NCBI GenBank assembly: GCA_033439765.1
Contig: JAULSN010000001.1
Coordinates: 4,836,001-4,900,000 of the forward strand
Length of the DNA: 64,000 nt
Direction: 5' to 3'
Source of the DNA: Lasiosphaeria ovina
Lineage: Eukaryota; Ascomycota; Sordariomycetes; Sordariales; Lasiosphaeriaceae
The notes under the pieces were generated by a model, which saw only the letters and a list, made by a program, of their open reading frames with translations, searched no databases and had not been told where the DNA came from. Numbering within the stretch: position 1 is the stretch's first letter; each line of letters opens with the position of its first letter. Below are positions 13,286 through 25,243 of this stretch, in pieces. The position numbers and the translations under genes were made by a program.

Positions 13286-16200
13286 GACGAAGGAAGACGA
13301 CGCCGAGGCGGGATGGCCGAGATTCTTGTTGTCTGGTGGTTTGTCGGTTGTGGGTGCCCAGCACGGCCAACGATGTAATTATTTTTGGCATTGTAAGATA
13401 GTTAATAGGAGGAGGCAGTTGGCAGGCAGTGCCGGCCACTGCCTAGGGAGGTTTGATTCTGGCTGGGCGAGGTCTGTAACTTTGTCTTTTATATTGTTTT
13501 CTATATCGTTGTTTACTGTACAACAAGCCAATAAGAAGATTCTTGAGACTCGTGGATGGCTTAAACTGCAACGGAAGGCTTGAGGGTCCGGCTTCCTTCA
13601 TCTCTTCATTGTCTGATCGTTGGCGTGAAATACAGGAATGTGAGGCCGATCACGAGTCGCGGTCGTCTTGTTTGTTGACATAGGGGTTGTTGCTGCTGTC
13701 GATAGTGCCGTCATATCTGGCGTTCCATAGGGGCCAGCAATCGGGTGCAGGATTTATCAGCCATCACTGGATGATATGTTCCCTTCCTTTTCTAATGGTG
13801 GGTTGTCAGTCCATTGGTCTATATAGCTGTATATCTCGTCGATATCCATGATGGGCACACAAGCTTCTTGTCTCAGTCTTTCTTTCTAACCGCACTCAGA
13901 TTCGAATGCCATCTGAATTTCCATCTTTCGGGACAAGGTAGAAGATTCTTGTGACGGCCGCCAATGGCGGATTTACATGCGGTATCGTGCTCAGCGTCAT
14001 CCTGACGCCAGACAATAACCCATCACCGGCCTCGGCCTCCACTCCGCTCTCAACAAGAGATCATCCCATCGAGATTAAAGCCCTTCCTAACGAGTGGCAT
14101 TGAGCAGAAACCCAGCGACGACAAGCCCAATGTGGATGACCAAAAGCTGACCGGTTCTCATTCATTGTATAAACACATAGTGTAGAGCAACCCCATCCAC
14201 AACCTCTCGACGGGTGCCACTGAGGGAAATCAAGCTGCCAATCAGCAACGATAGCGTTGATACTGTAGCCACGGGAACCCGGGGCAGCATTCAAGAAGAA
14301 TTTATCCTGAAAATACGGGGTCTGGCGCCACACTACGGCCAAGATATCGGCCACCTCCTCAGTCGGTAGCTGAGCTACAACTTCGTCTCCGCGCCAACCG
14401 GATTCCCAGAATCACCCCAGTCCTTGTCATCGACCCGGGCTCCATGGGCACGCCATCTCTCCACCAGCCAATTAGTTCTAGTTCACGCGCGCGCTCTTAT
14501 TCGCCGCCATCGTGCTTGCGCTCGCTGGGCCCGGTAATAGCCCTACTCGGCGGCCCCAGCCGGCCCGTCTTCTGCACCGTCGCCAGCCTGTCGGCCGACC
14601 TCGTGGCCGCCACTTACAGAGCCCGGTCTCGCCTGAGGGGCCAGTACTGAACCGGACGGGGTTTAGGGACCTGGGCACCGATCACGGTCTGGAGGCTAAC
14701 TCGTTAACCGTGGTTAATAACTTGGCTCAATGGATGGGCAGCATATGCTATTTGCAACATTGCACAATGGCTAATCGTTCACCGAAGCCCGAAGCATCGG
14801 TCTGCGTGATTACAGGGAGAGACAGACTAAGCGCCTAGTTGATGGTCTCGGCAATTACTCAAGATTTTGCAAGTCTACCTAGTTCTAGGCAACTCAAGTC
14901 TAACTTGTCTTCCCAGCCCAGTCAATGGGAACTTGAGAACCTATCGTTGTCTGCTTGATTTGACTTGCACTTGCAGAAGCATTCACCGATACCCATGCCC
15001 ATATTCTAGCTATTCTAATAGGCGAGATATTAGCCGAAAGACTCGTGATGAGAGAAAAGTACTGGAGCTTGGCTCATTGATAACAACTAGGTACGCTTGT
15101 AAACAGTCAAAAGCAATTGTCTGGTTGTCACGTTTCAGCTTCTGTTCATATTGGCTTGTTTCTTCTCGACTCGGCCGAGGCAACATTTGCCATGGCAATT
15201 AGCTGAAATATGGCTGGATGTAATGTCATAGTCTTATTTACGGACTCTATAAGAACGGAAACCATAATAATATGAAGAAAGACCTTTGCCCCTAATTGCG
15301 TTGCGAAACTTGCCGCATATTTACACCGGACAACATCTAAACGCCTCGGCGGAGTAGCGTGGCTAGAAAATGACGAGTAGTCACCCGGATCATGATACCA
15401 ACCTAGGCTTAACTGTTATCCTGATGACCTGAGTGAGTGGCTGAAGGGCTTCCCTTGGGTCCTCGTTGACACTGACCTGGACAGGCGCATTCCGCCCGCT
15501 GAAAAGGACTCAAGAACCAAAGTCATGGTAGGACACACACCGAGTTGAGAGGCAGCGAGTGATACTAAACTTCTCGAAGCCCAAAGGTAATTGACTCCTT
15601 GAACTTCTGAAGTGTCGTGAGCTACCGCTGCATCAGCATACAGACCAGACGCCTATTGCCTGGACGTCTAGGCAACAGTACTTGTATTGAGTATGAGATG
15701 TGTTGGCCGTAGGCCAGCTATCCCCTAGCACATGAAGTGGCTCGGGGGAAACTCGATCAATATCTTCCTACCTACTTAGGAAGTCGAACGCAACACCGGA
15801 ATCTCTGCGCGCCTCAGGGCTCCGGAGCAATCCGAGGGGAGGACTGATTTCTTTGCCCATCAGCAAACCGGAGGCCGTCCTCCATCCGCCACGCGCTGCT
15901 CTCACTGAACAGCCTGTGTATTCCAGTTGGCGAGAAGACGCCGAGCTGGAGAGACCACGATCAGCTGCGATTGCGTGACCTGTGTCGAGTCCAAGACACG
16001 CGGTGATGTGGAGGAAGCGGAGGTCCAGCTGGGAGTGTGCGTGGCTCATGGCCTAGACTAAGGGGCCGCAATGGCCGAGGTCTTGATGGATGATGTAATT
16101 TGATTGCGGGTGTCTCTGATGGCCGGCCACTCGACGAGGGCCAACTGTCCAAGGCCATGCCCAGCTTTGTTTGGGCAGGGAACTGCCGCCCACTCCCGTT

Positions 16201-17444
16201 GGTAAATCGCAGGCGTCGTTATTCACCGTTCTGCTCTTTTCTTCCTTCGCGAAACAACAAGCGAAATTGAAGAAAAAGGATGAGGACGGGAGGAAGAGCG
16301 ACGAGAAGGGGCGGGGAGAAGCCACGACCTCAACTCAAACCCCCCTCCCCACCCCAGGGACCTCAATCACTCCTCCCGCAGCCCCAACAAGTCCCAAACG
16401 GAACCGCTAATTATCATTCAGCTTTCCCAGGGGCTTGAGACGTGCGATTGCAAGGTAATTATCCGTGGCTGTTGACGGAATCTAAACGGACATCTCAACG
16501 GAGTAATTGCAAGGGGCTATTCATTGAACAAGCAAGAGTCGACGCCGAGGTGGCGCGCGATACGTACCTACAAACCGAATCACCAACGCATCGAAAGGAG
16601 AAGATAATTAGACAAAAATAAACAAGGGGTGGCAACGGCGACAGAAGAAACTGGGCAGAGAATCGATATCTATGAGCTGTTGGGACCAGGATGGCCAACA
16701 AGGCAGTCATCAAATGCATTTCCAGTCTCAATATTGTGATTCCAGACGCATGCCAGCCAGAGGCGGAGGTTGATTCGACGAGCTGCGTGTCGTGTCGTGT
16801 CACGGACTGCCGCTAATCCAATCCCGGCCTTTATCTTTCTTCTTCCTTTCTTCATTCTTTCCTTCCCCGTCTCCATGACTCTCTGTCTGCTGGAGCTTAC
16901 GCCTCGGCTGGGTGAATCCCGATGCTTGTTTTCCGACAATACCCCAGTCACAATATGGGGCCCATGCTGTGCTGCGGCGCGTGGGCTCGCGGCGCTAATG
17001 CAAGCCTCAATCATTTATCGCCGCATACATCGAAACTGGAACCTGAATTGTAACTGATCACAAAAAGGCAAAAGGCAAAAAAAGAATTGGGGTTGTTGGT
17101 CGTTGAACTTTTGTGACCTGTCGACAGTCGTCGCACGTCCCGGCGATTCGTAGCGCACTGCGAGGTCGTCCATGGCCTCTCTCTGTCTGCACGACATTAT
17201 TGGCCAAGACGAAGCTAGCGAGCTATCCGAGTGGCGTGGCGTTCAACGCCAAGATTAAAAAAGAAAGAAAGAAAATCAAATTCGACGTCGTGCCTGTGTG
17301 TTCGCGCCTCTATATACGGGATAGAATAGCCGAGGCATAATTATTCATTAATACTTGCTTATTCCATGCCGGCAGAGGCTGCCAACGGCTGCGCTGGGTC
17401 CTAATAGGTACAGTCCAGTCCAGTACGGAGAAAGCCGTGTGAGT

Positions 17445-17508
<64 letters not shown>

Positions 17509-18648
17509 TTCAGAGTGTGTGTCACGCTGTGGTATAAGAAACGAAGAGGAGGGGATGAACGAGGCGGGAGCCCCTGGTCCCGAACACTGACTGGTACGGA
17601 TACGTGGATATAGTGGTACCGAGCAAAAATGAGAAACGAACGATTATCGACTCGACTGGCTACCCCTTGGCCTTGACCGGGACGCTCCGGATCACTAGAG
17701 GTAAAAACTGCAGATTTTCAGCAGCGACAGGCCCCAAAGTCTGGGGGGCGCTATAAGAATCAAGAAGCTTGATAGTAGCGTCTGAAGCGGCGCGTACTGT
17801 TCGGATAGATACAAAGCACGCCTAGGGGCCCTGGCGTTCTCGGAAGGGTTGGTCGGGCCGGCGGGGGCCAGGGGGGGGGGGGCCAGGTGCTGGGGGTCCT
17901 CCAGGCTTCTAGAAGGCGGTCGGATGGATGGATGCGGCTGGCTGCCCGTTCAATAAACTCCGGGGAAGGAAGGGAACGCGTGATGTGACCCCTGATAAAG
18001 TGAAAAAAAAAAGGGGGGGCAGGATTTAGTTTGAGTTTGTTAGTGGCGGAAAAGCGAATCAAAAGCACCAACGAGGCACAGCTGCGTGCAAATGAAGCTG
18101 AAGCGAAAAAGGCAAACATATCATCCGACATCAATCGAAATCCGCCTACATCATGTTGTTGGTTTCCAGTCGATTTTTTCAAGTGTCTCTCGTTCCGCAT
18201 TTGGTTTTTCTTCTTCATCATGTGGGTATCGTAATTAGGTAGGTAAATAGTCTGTCCAGGTAATTCGAGAACAGGCAAGGCAGGGGTGTGAAGGACCCCC
18301 CAAAAAAGACAAGGAAAGGGCGTTTTGCGTTTGCTTTGAAAATAGATACAGGCAGAAAAAAGGTGAATGATTACATGTGCTTATAGCTAAGAGTCGCCTT
18401 CCTGTTTTAGTTTTGTGTCTGTTGATGAGAAAAGTAGGAGATGGTTGTTTTGCTCACAGGCGCCACGATTGCTCGACGGTTTGTACACAACATCATGTCA
18501 AGAGAAAGAGAAAATTGACATGTGGAAGGAGAGGCGCCTGATGTTAACGAGCGTGGCTGGAAGAAAACCCCGAGGGATTTGTCGTCCGCTTGCAAATCGA
18601 ACACAGCTTCCGAGCCATCTTCTAGCCCTAGACCTAGACCGGTCACAT
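13286..18648. other. Gene-poor stretch, about 5.4 kb
   Basis: No frame in this long stretch has a credible domain, start and codon use. The part near 14.8-15.4 kb is more AT-rich than the flanks. A long TG microsatellite lies at 17446-17506 and homopolymer C/G and A runs near 17870-18020. The last 1 kb is downstream of the tyrosinase relic. Confidence 0.5.
17446..17506 (+). repeat. (TG)n dinucleotide microsatellite, about 30 units
   Basis: A perfect TG/GT run of about 61 bp in the gene-poor stretch. Confidence 0.95.
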
Positions 18649-19077
18649 TTAGATGTAGACGTAGCAGAAGGGGCCGGACACGGTGCTCAGGACGTCCTTG
18701 ATCTGGCGCTTGGGGCCGCCCGAGAAGCCCAGGTCAATGAAGTCGGTGAGCTTGGTGTCGGGGCTCGGGGGCGAGTTCATCAAGGTGTTTGTGCCCGAGA
18801 TGGCAGACGAAGTGAACTGGCGGGTGATGGGCGACAGAGACTGCCACATCCACCAGGTGCGGTCGATCATGCCGTGCAGCAGGGAGAAGGCCGGGTCACC
18901 GGGCGAGGCGAAGACGTCACGGCCCGGGTCGCCGCCAAGCGAGTAGTGGCCGCCGCCGTGGATGCCAATGTTGCCGGATCCGGGGATGCCCTGAATCTGC
19001 ACCTGGAACGCCTCGACAGTCTTGGGGTTCAGCATGTTAGACAGGATAGCAGTGTACCGGCCCAGCACGGGCGGCCA
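18649..19077 (-). pseudogene. Tyrosinase, 3' part only (CuB half)
   Basis: Read on the minus strand, this open stretch encodes the C-terminal part of a fungal tyrosinase. It has IHGGGHYSLGGDPG, then SPGDPAF, LLHGMIDRTWWMWQ, and the family-typical end GPFCYVYI before a TAA stop. These match the copper-B region and the conserved terminus. The copper-A half is absent: at about 19065-19080 the sequence changes into the sense strand of another gene (next entry), and no upstream exon follows. The usual His-His pair of the third CuB site reads Leu-His here. Tyrosinases oxidise phenols to quinones. This copy cannot encode a working enzyme unless the missing half is joined from elsewhere. I see no internal stop in the retained part, so the break may be recent. 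Confidence 0.8.
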
Positions 19078-19393
19078 AAAGGGCGGCAGCGGTATGGGCT
19101 ACTTCCGCAGCGGCAACTACGGCGACCACCACGAGCTCAAGAGCGCCACGCGCGGCGGCAAGATGGGCGGCATCCACGACGAGACAAGCATCGAGCGCGC
19201 CTTCAACGCCGCCACCGCCTTCGAGATGGGCGGCACGGACCGCCACCACAACAAGACCTCGGCAAACACGACTGTCTTCGCCGACCCCGACGCCCTCTCC
19301 AGCGACGAAAGCCTGTCCCGCCAGCACCCTATCGACCACGTCAACAACGGCCGCAAAGGCATCACCAAAACCATGACGACGACGGTCGACTAA
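19066..19393 (+). pseudogene. C-terminal tail of an integral membrane protein gene, 5' part missing
   Basis: On the plus strand the frame carrying GMGYFRSGNYGDHHELKSA, GGIHDETSIERAF and DPDALSSDESLS ends at TAA 19391-19393 with TKTMTTTVD. The style (polar tail with SIERAF, ADPDALSSDESLS and a TTTTVD-like end) resembles the cytoplasmic tails of fungal rhodopsin-like/Pth11-related integral membrane proteins. No transmembrane helices precede it here, because the sequence to the left belongs to the tyrosinase relic on the other strand. GC-rich wobble positions show it was coding on the plus strand. The family call rests on general resemblance only. The exact left edge is uncertain by about 15 bp. 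Confidence 0.6.
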
Positions 19394-21550
19394 GCCGTTA
19401 CCAAGTAGGAAGGGGAAGCGAGCGAGCTAGCGCGTTTGCCTTTATTTCTTACTTTCTCGTTTCTTTCTGCTTTGTTGTTCATTCTACTATTGTACATTTA
19501 CGCACCATACCATTTTGGCTACACGCCACATCACGCCAAACCACGCGCGGGGTCGGCCGGGCAGGGAAAGGCAGAAAAAGTCCCTTTTCCAATTTCCAGT
19601 CACAGAAAGCAGATGTTGTTCTAGCAAGTTTTGTTCTTATAATACCAAACAGCCAGAATGAACCGGATTGAAAATGATGACAATAAAAATAGAAAACTAT
19701 TTTGAACACACAGACCCAGCCCATGATGGATGCTTGCATGCTCTCTTTCTCACGCAAGACTCGCAATTTAGTGTGATAGTGTGTGACCCCCAACTTATTT
19801 CCCTCTCGAGATCCACATATAAGGAGAGAAAAAAAAGGGGGGGTTGCATTCCGGTATGGACGGGCGAACGCCCCAGTCTGTGCGACTGGGGGTGGTGGTA
19901 GTAAACGGCGGCAAGTTGTGCGGCGTTTTGGCTTTGTTTTTCCCTTCGCCTGACACCTCCTTTTCGGGGCGCAGGCGTAGATCATCAAGCGGTCGCGAAA
20001 GAGATGTTGTTTACCTTAGCTACCTTAGTTTCGGGTAGGAACTGAAGATATCTGAGGGAGAGGGCGGCTCGCCCTTGAGCCGTAAAGTTGAGTCTAGCTC
20101 TAAATGCAACAGGACTTCGTTCATAACTTTTGTCGACCTTGGGCACTCTAATTTTGTAAAAACAATGCATTGCATGCAAGCTATCAGTGTAGCTCTGGCT
20201 CCATCTGTGCATGTAAGCTCACGAACTCGTTTTCTCTTTTTTTTTTTTTTTTTTTTTCTTTTTTTGGCTTGAGAGGGTGGAACCCCCTTTTCCCCACTCG
20301 ATAATGGGGAACCGTTTTACGAGAATGGATTCGTGAGGAACCGCATCCTCGTCGGCACTCGGGTGGACAAGGACGGGGGACCCTAGATCGCGGCGGATCG
20401 ACCCATTTGATGGCGCGAACATTGGTCTCTTCCGAAATCTAAACAAAGGGCCTCGGTTGTTTTGTGTTTGTTGTTTTTGTTCCGGAACGGCCCTCTTGTT
20501 GTCTCGGTCTCCGGGTCTCGGCGTCTGGCAATCGCCCTTAGCCCCTCATGCTTCCCCCTGCTATGCCCGATGTTCTTTCGCGTCTTTCTCCCTTGCCGGC
20601 GTCGTGTTGCGTATTTTCAGGGACAGAAAAGCCTTCCATTCTCGATTTCGACAAAGATTGGCCATCTTGGAGATCGCCACGGTGTGCTTCCAACTTGATT
20701 GTGATTTGAACGCCTCAATATCCGCTCCCCCGCTGTATAAGCTATGGCAGAGACGCCGTCCGCAGCTTTTGCACCTGACGTGCAGAAACCTTGGAAGCGA
20801 AAAGGCTCGAGCTCTAAATCTTAACCATCGTGAGGCTGCCGTTTGATGATCTAGTGACAGCAGCGGTACGAGAACCGATGGAGAGAGGGCCAACGGCGGA
20901 GGGCGTCAAGAACGAAGGGCCGGTGCAAAGTAATTAAGGGGCCTAGTAATTGTGAAAACAAATAAGTTAACGGTCGCTATAGCGGTCTATACCTCGCCTA
21001 CCTTGCATACCTTAGCTTTGCCTTCCAAATTACTGAAATTCTGAGCTTGATTGTGCTTGAGCCGTGGACCTGTTTTCCAAGTGAATTTGGTGTTTCAGGC
21101 CACTCCTCGGGTCCTAATAATAGCTCGAGAATTCATCATTGAATAGACTCACTCATTTTGTCTTATCGTGGACAGTTGCAGCGTTTTACTTCGTTATGTT
21201 CCTTCTCTTGAGGCTCAGAGCACTTCTTGGAATCACTCCCTTCACCTGTGGCACAGTTTTGTCTTGTCCACTGCCTACATTGCCTCCATTTGACTTCAAC
21301 TCCGTTATATCTGCCCAGGTAAGGTATATAAGACATGCCAAAAACCAATTCAACCGAGAATGTGAACTCAAAGCTGTGTGACCCGGAATGTTGAAGCCTA
21401 TTGTCGAAGCTTGCTTGCCTACAAATTCCTTCTTCTCCCGTCATACCGGGATTTAACTGCAATTTTCCAGTCCTCCTGCAATATTGCAGTCCTGGAAACC
21501 GCCCATCATTCCAAAGCATTGCCAATCTCGAGCTTTTCCAACCTCGCAGA
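19394..21550. other. Intergenic, about 2.2 kb
   Basis: No gene that I can support. A T-rich run of about 25 bases lies near 20238-20265. Short ACCTTAG/ACCTAG-like motifs cluster near 20010-20030 and 20990-21015. The last 400 bp should contain the leader and promoter of the small membrane protein gene at 21551. Confidence 0.45.
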
Positions 21551-22096
21551 ATGGCCGGCGAAAATATCGGCGAGGCAGCGGACATCCCCACAGACCACGA
21601 CCACGACCACGACGAGTCAGACTGGCTCTTAGGCTACGACTCAGAGTCTGGGCCTAGCGAGGACGGTGACAGCACGCAGTCCGACAGCAGCAGCAGCGAC
21701 TCGCAGCGCACGCTGATACCTTCCTCGACCGCGAGCAGCAACCAGACGTCAGGGGCACGCCGCCGCAGGGGCCGACATTACCCAGCCTATCCCGCCGCAT
21801 ACGGCGCCCGTCACGTGACGGGCCATGGCCGAGAAGGAGGACCACATAGCTTGATCAAGCGCTGCCTTGCCGCCGTCGTCCTGGTGGCGCTGAGCGTTTT
21901 GCTTTCTGTCGGCATTACCTGCTGGCTGCTGTTCCAGCCCCCCGACCGCTGCGACTGCCCGCTGCCGCCTGCGACGCCGACAACGCCCGACAGCCAACAG
22001 AGAACCGTCACCCTGACTCTCCCCGGGAAGGGCGAGAACGGGGAGAGGAGGGCTCCACCCATAATTGGCAAAGGTCTCGGTAGAAATCTTAGATGA
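21551..22096 (+). CDS. Hypothetical single-pass membrane protein
   Basis: Single exon, 181 aa, ATG in good context (GCAGAATGGCC). The N-terminal half is acidic and Ser-rich with a short Asp/His repeat (DHDHDHDESDWLLGYDSESG). A basic stretch (ARRRRGRHYP) follows, then one hydrophobic helix of about 24 residues (ending SVGITCWLLF) near residues 102-125. A short Cys/Pro-rich lumenal or extracellular segment (PPDRCDCPLPP) comes next. Such a layout suggests a type II or tail-located single-pass protein. Codon use is GC-rich, as in the neighbours. I do not recognise the family. The positive flank before the helix favours a cytosolic N terminus. Confidence 0.6.
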   Translation: MAGENIGEAADIPTDHDHDHDESDWLLGYDSESGPSEDGDSTQSDSSSSDSQRTLIPSSTASSNQTSGARRRRGRHYPAYPAAYGARHVTGHGREGGPHSLIKRCLAAVVLVALSVLLSVGITCWLLFQPPDRCDCPLPPATPTTPDSQQRTVTLTLPGKGENGERRAPPIIGKGLGRNLR

Positions 22097-22571
22097 TAGC
22101 TACGGAGGTCCCAAATCTCCGAGGTCGCAGCTAGAAGAGTCTCAATGTATTGCTGGGCCGCTGGCCAAGTCTCGTCCTCGCTCGAGACAGACAGATGAAA
22201 CCCGATTTCGCCTCTAAGTAACTACCTAGATTTGGATGTATATCGAACTGGAGCTTTATACTCAACGGTCGAGTGGCTATTGACTAATCACCAGGCACGA
22301 CTCGCGGATTGTAAACAGGATAGCGAAGAATCAAGAATCAATCAATTAATTACAACATGGCGCTATCAAAAGCGTTCTGATTAATTCTACCGGAGCCAAT
22401 TACTTTGGTACACGGAATGATAGTCTTGATATTATATCCTCCCCAGATAGCAAATTAGAACAACTAGCATAATCCATCTAGTTAATAGCATTTAGTCAGA
22501 CAGTGACAGTCGTCAACTTATAACTCATCTGCAATATAGCAAGCCCTCCAGGCATCGCCGGATCAATCTAG
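22097..22571. other. AT-rich spacer
   Basis: This is noticeably richer in A, T and TA dinucleotides than its flanks, without any open frame of interest. It may be a mutated repeat remnant, but no terminal repeats are visible. Confidence 0.4.
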
Positions 22572-23842
22572 TTACTTCCAAAACACCGACATAATTAGTC
22601 TTTGAATGCCTATCCATCCCGCGCTGTCTAGAGGCGAGCTAGATAGGCCAGCAAGATACACCGAATCACTAGTCAACTTGAAGACGAACGTCGAAGACGT
22701 CGACCTGTCCTTGTCCTTGCCCTTGCCCTTGGTCAGAGGCTGGCCAAATCAAAGACGAACGACTTATCGTCTTTGGCACTCTCTTGGGGATTCTTGTCCG
22801 CCGGTGACGGATTGAATTCGAAGACGAACGACTTCTCGTCCTTGGCATCACCCTTGAGATTGATATTCTTCTCCGCCGCAGATGGACTGAAATCAAGCAC
22901 TACAGGCTATTTTGCCCTTGTCCCCGCTTTTAGTAAAGTCAATGAGGCCCGTCTGCGTAGCTGGCGGCGGCGATGTCGTCGTCGTCGGCAGCTTGCTCGC
23001 CGCCTCTCTCAAATTCGTCTCAAACTGCAGGCCGCCCATTTTCTTGTGCAGATCCTGGAGATTCTTGTGCGTCTCGCCGGCTCCGAACTTCAAGGTTCCC
23101 ATCTTGTCGAGGATGTCTTGAAGCTTCTTGTCGTTCTCGCCAGTCTTCTTGGGAAGCTTGGTGCCCGACCTGCGCGCGTCGGCTGGGCCGGGGGAGCCCT
23201 GCGGCCCAGCGAAGGGGGGGAATGTTGGGATGGCGAAATTGTAGGAGGGCCTTGGGCTTTGTTTCGGCTTCTGCTCTGCGGCAGGGAGTGCTGGGACTTT
23301 GGGGGGCCCAAAGACAAACGGTGCGTTGTTCGTCTTTGGCCTTCCCACCGCGATCGGGCCTTGCTCAGAAGCTGCTCCCAGACTTTGACAAGCCTCTCGG
23401 CAGCCACGTCGTCGCCGTGATCGCGGCAAAAAACACTCGCAGCTTATCCGTTTCAGATACAGTTCCTAGATGATGGCTTCTTTGTCGTCTTTGGGGGGCG
23501 AGGGGCCGAGACGAGGTAGCATGGCCAAGATGGCGTCGCGCGCTTGGCTTAGCTCAGACTGCGGCGGAATCGGCGGCCAGATTGCGTCTTTCCCAGACAC
23601 GACCATCCCTAAGCCTCTGGATTGTAGAGCGCAAGGCTCAAGGCAGGATCCCAATGGGCCATGTCCTCAGACTGAGACGTTTCCTCAGACTCGGACGCGT
23701 CGACCGGGGCACGGGATGCGACGCCGTGCCCGTCTCTTGGCGTTGATGAAACCATGGCTTTGGACTGAGCAGCCCGAACTCCTGACATGCTGAATTGAGT
23801 AGTGGTTGCTTCTTGTGAAGTGGTCGGATATTGAGTTTGCAT
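22572..23842 (-). pseudogene. Frame-shifted relic of a repeat-containing gene
   Basis: On the minus strand, protein-like segments follow each other without gaps but in changing frames. From an ATG at 23842 a segment rich in Ser/Glu runs to ALYNPEA. It continues after a one-base shift with GMVVSGKDAIWPPIPPQS to KDDKEAI, then AAERLVKVWEQLLSKARSRW. A further segment has NNAPFVFGPPKVPALP, two copies of a KxLQDxxxKMGxLxF motif and GLIDFTKSGDKGK. After another shift come KSFVFEFNPSP and KSFVFDLAS, and after one more STSSTFVFKLT. The three FVF[EDK] repeats sit in two different frames. No GT-AG intron fits these joints, because no sequence is missing between the pieces. FxF-type repeats recall nucleoporin-like proteins, but no family is certain. 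A gene with unusual introns remains possible. Confidence 0.45.
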
Positions 23843-25243
23843 TCCGAGCTAAGTTTTCTGCATCCCGGCAAGCCACAGACCGCACCTTGTCAGCATGGCT
23901 CAAATGGTGCGTCGGCCGTGGCCTAAGACAGGGTATATAGAAGCTTGTTTAGACTTTCGGTATTGGGTTTACCTGGTCCCGGCGTAGGTATCTTCCATGT
24001 TCAATCGGGGAGTGGGGGCCCAAGTAAGGTACTGATTGTCAGCGACGACATGTTCGAGTTCTTGAGAGATCTTTGACAGTTCACTAGCGTGGGTCCAAGT
24101 CCATGCCTATTCCAAGTTTATATTAGTGCCAGGTGACTTTGGAAGAAGCAAATGTCTGATTTCGTACCAACGGAGTAGTTCTAGACCAAATGGGATCTGT
24201 GCTGATTATTAGCTCTGTCGTTGTTCCAAACTAGGTAGTTAATTACTCCAAACTAACCTGGGCCGTTACTAAGGTGCGTATTTACGCGCTGTGATGTTTT
24301 GTTTGAATCTCGACTGTCAACTGGCAGGTTGGTTGCAGTGTGTGGAGATTCTCGTCTTTTTCCCGTCGCAATTCTCACGCGCTAGGGCTTGTTTGATAGC
24401 ATCTGTTTGTATCCGTAACTCAAGATGAGGCTTAAATGTCGTGCATGGTGATGCTCGGCAGAGACTTGGTTACTCTCTGCTGAGGTGCGGGATCCTGTGA
24501 AACACCAACCTCGCGCGGTGCAGCACATTGCAGCTTGGCGAGCTGTGAGCCACGCTTCGGTCTGTGGCCTATTGCAGCAGGCTGGGCCTCGCAGCGGTGG
24601 GGTGGGGGAGATTAGAGCGACAGGCCCTTGGACAGGTGCAGTTTAGCGTCTGTCCCACTTGGACTCTGGCGCCGATCTGGCCGAGATAACGGGGCAACGG
24701 GGCCACGGCTGTGGAATCACTGAAATGAGCACAAAAGCAATCTGGTGTGGTCTGGCCTGTGCCCACCGTCGTTGATGCTTCGAGGAGCAGCTGTAGTTCC
24801 GGGGACGCGCGTTTGGGAGTGAGGGCATTGCCGTATTCGGAGCTGGAATCGGAATCGGAACCAGACACGCACCCGACAGTTTGACGCGTGACTGTGCCGT
24901 GGCGTCTCTCTCAGGCTGTACTGGACGGTTGCTCTTTCCGAGCCGTTAGCCGCGATCAAACACGAGGGGGGACCAAACAGGGGACGCATGCAGCAGCGCA
25001 CGCACGCACGCGCGGGGTGACAAGCTGCAGATTGCACCACCCACGACGACGACGCGACCAGCACCGGCACGTCTCCTTCTTGTCTGAAGAGAGCGGGTAG
25101 GTAGTCATCGACGACGACAAGGGTGACGAGGAAGACGGCGACCGTGACGGTGGCGGCGACCGTGACAGGGCCGACAAATTCAACACTGACTCCCTCCTGG
25201 TTGATATTGTCACCAGGCTTGGCAAACAAGAAAAAAACCAACC
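23843..25243. other. Intergenic, about 1.4 kb
   Basis: It contains the shared upstream region between the minus-strand relic and the MFS gene. A short coding-like island on the minus strand (about 24770-24868) has no ATG and is described under findings. No other gene is supportable. Confidence 0.45.

Noticed and set aside
18415..19671. 418-codon open frame on the plus strand across the breakpoint
   Set aside because: It is the antisense of the tyrosinase part and a wrong frame of the membrane-protein tail. It has an Arg/Gln/Leu-rich shadow composition.
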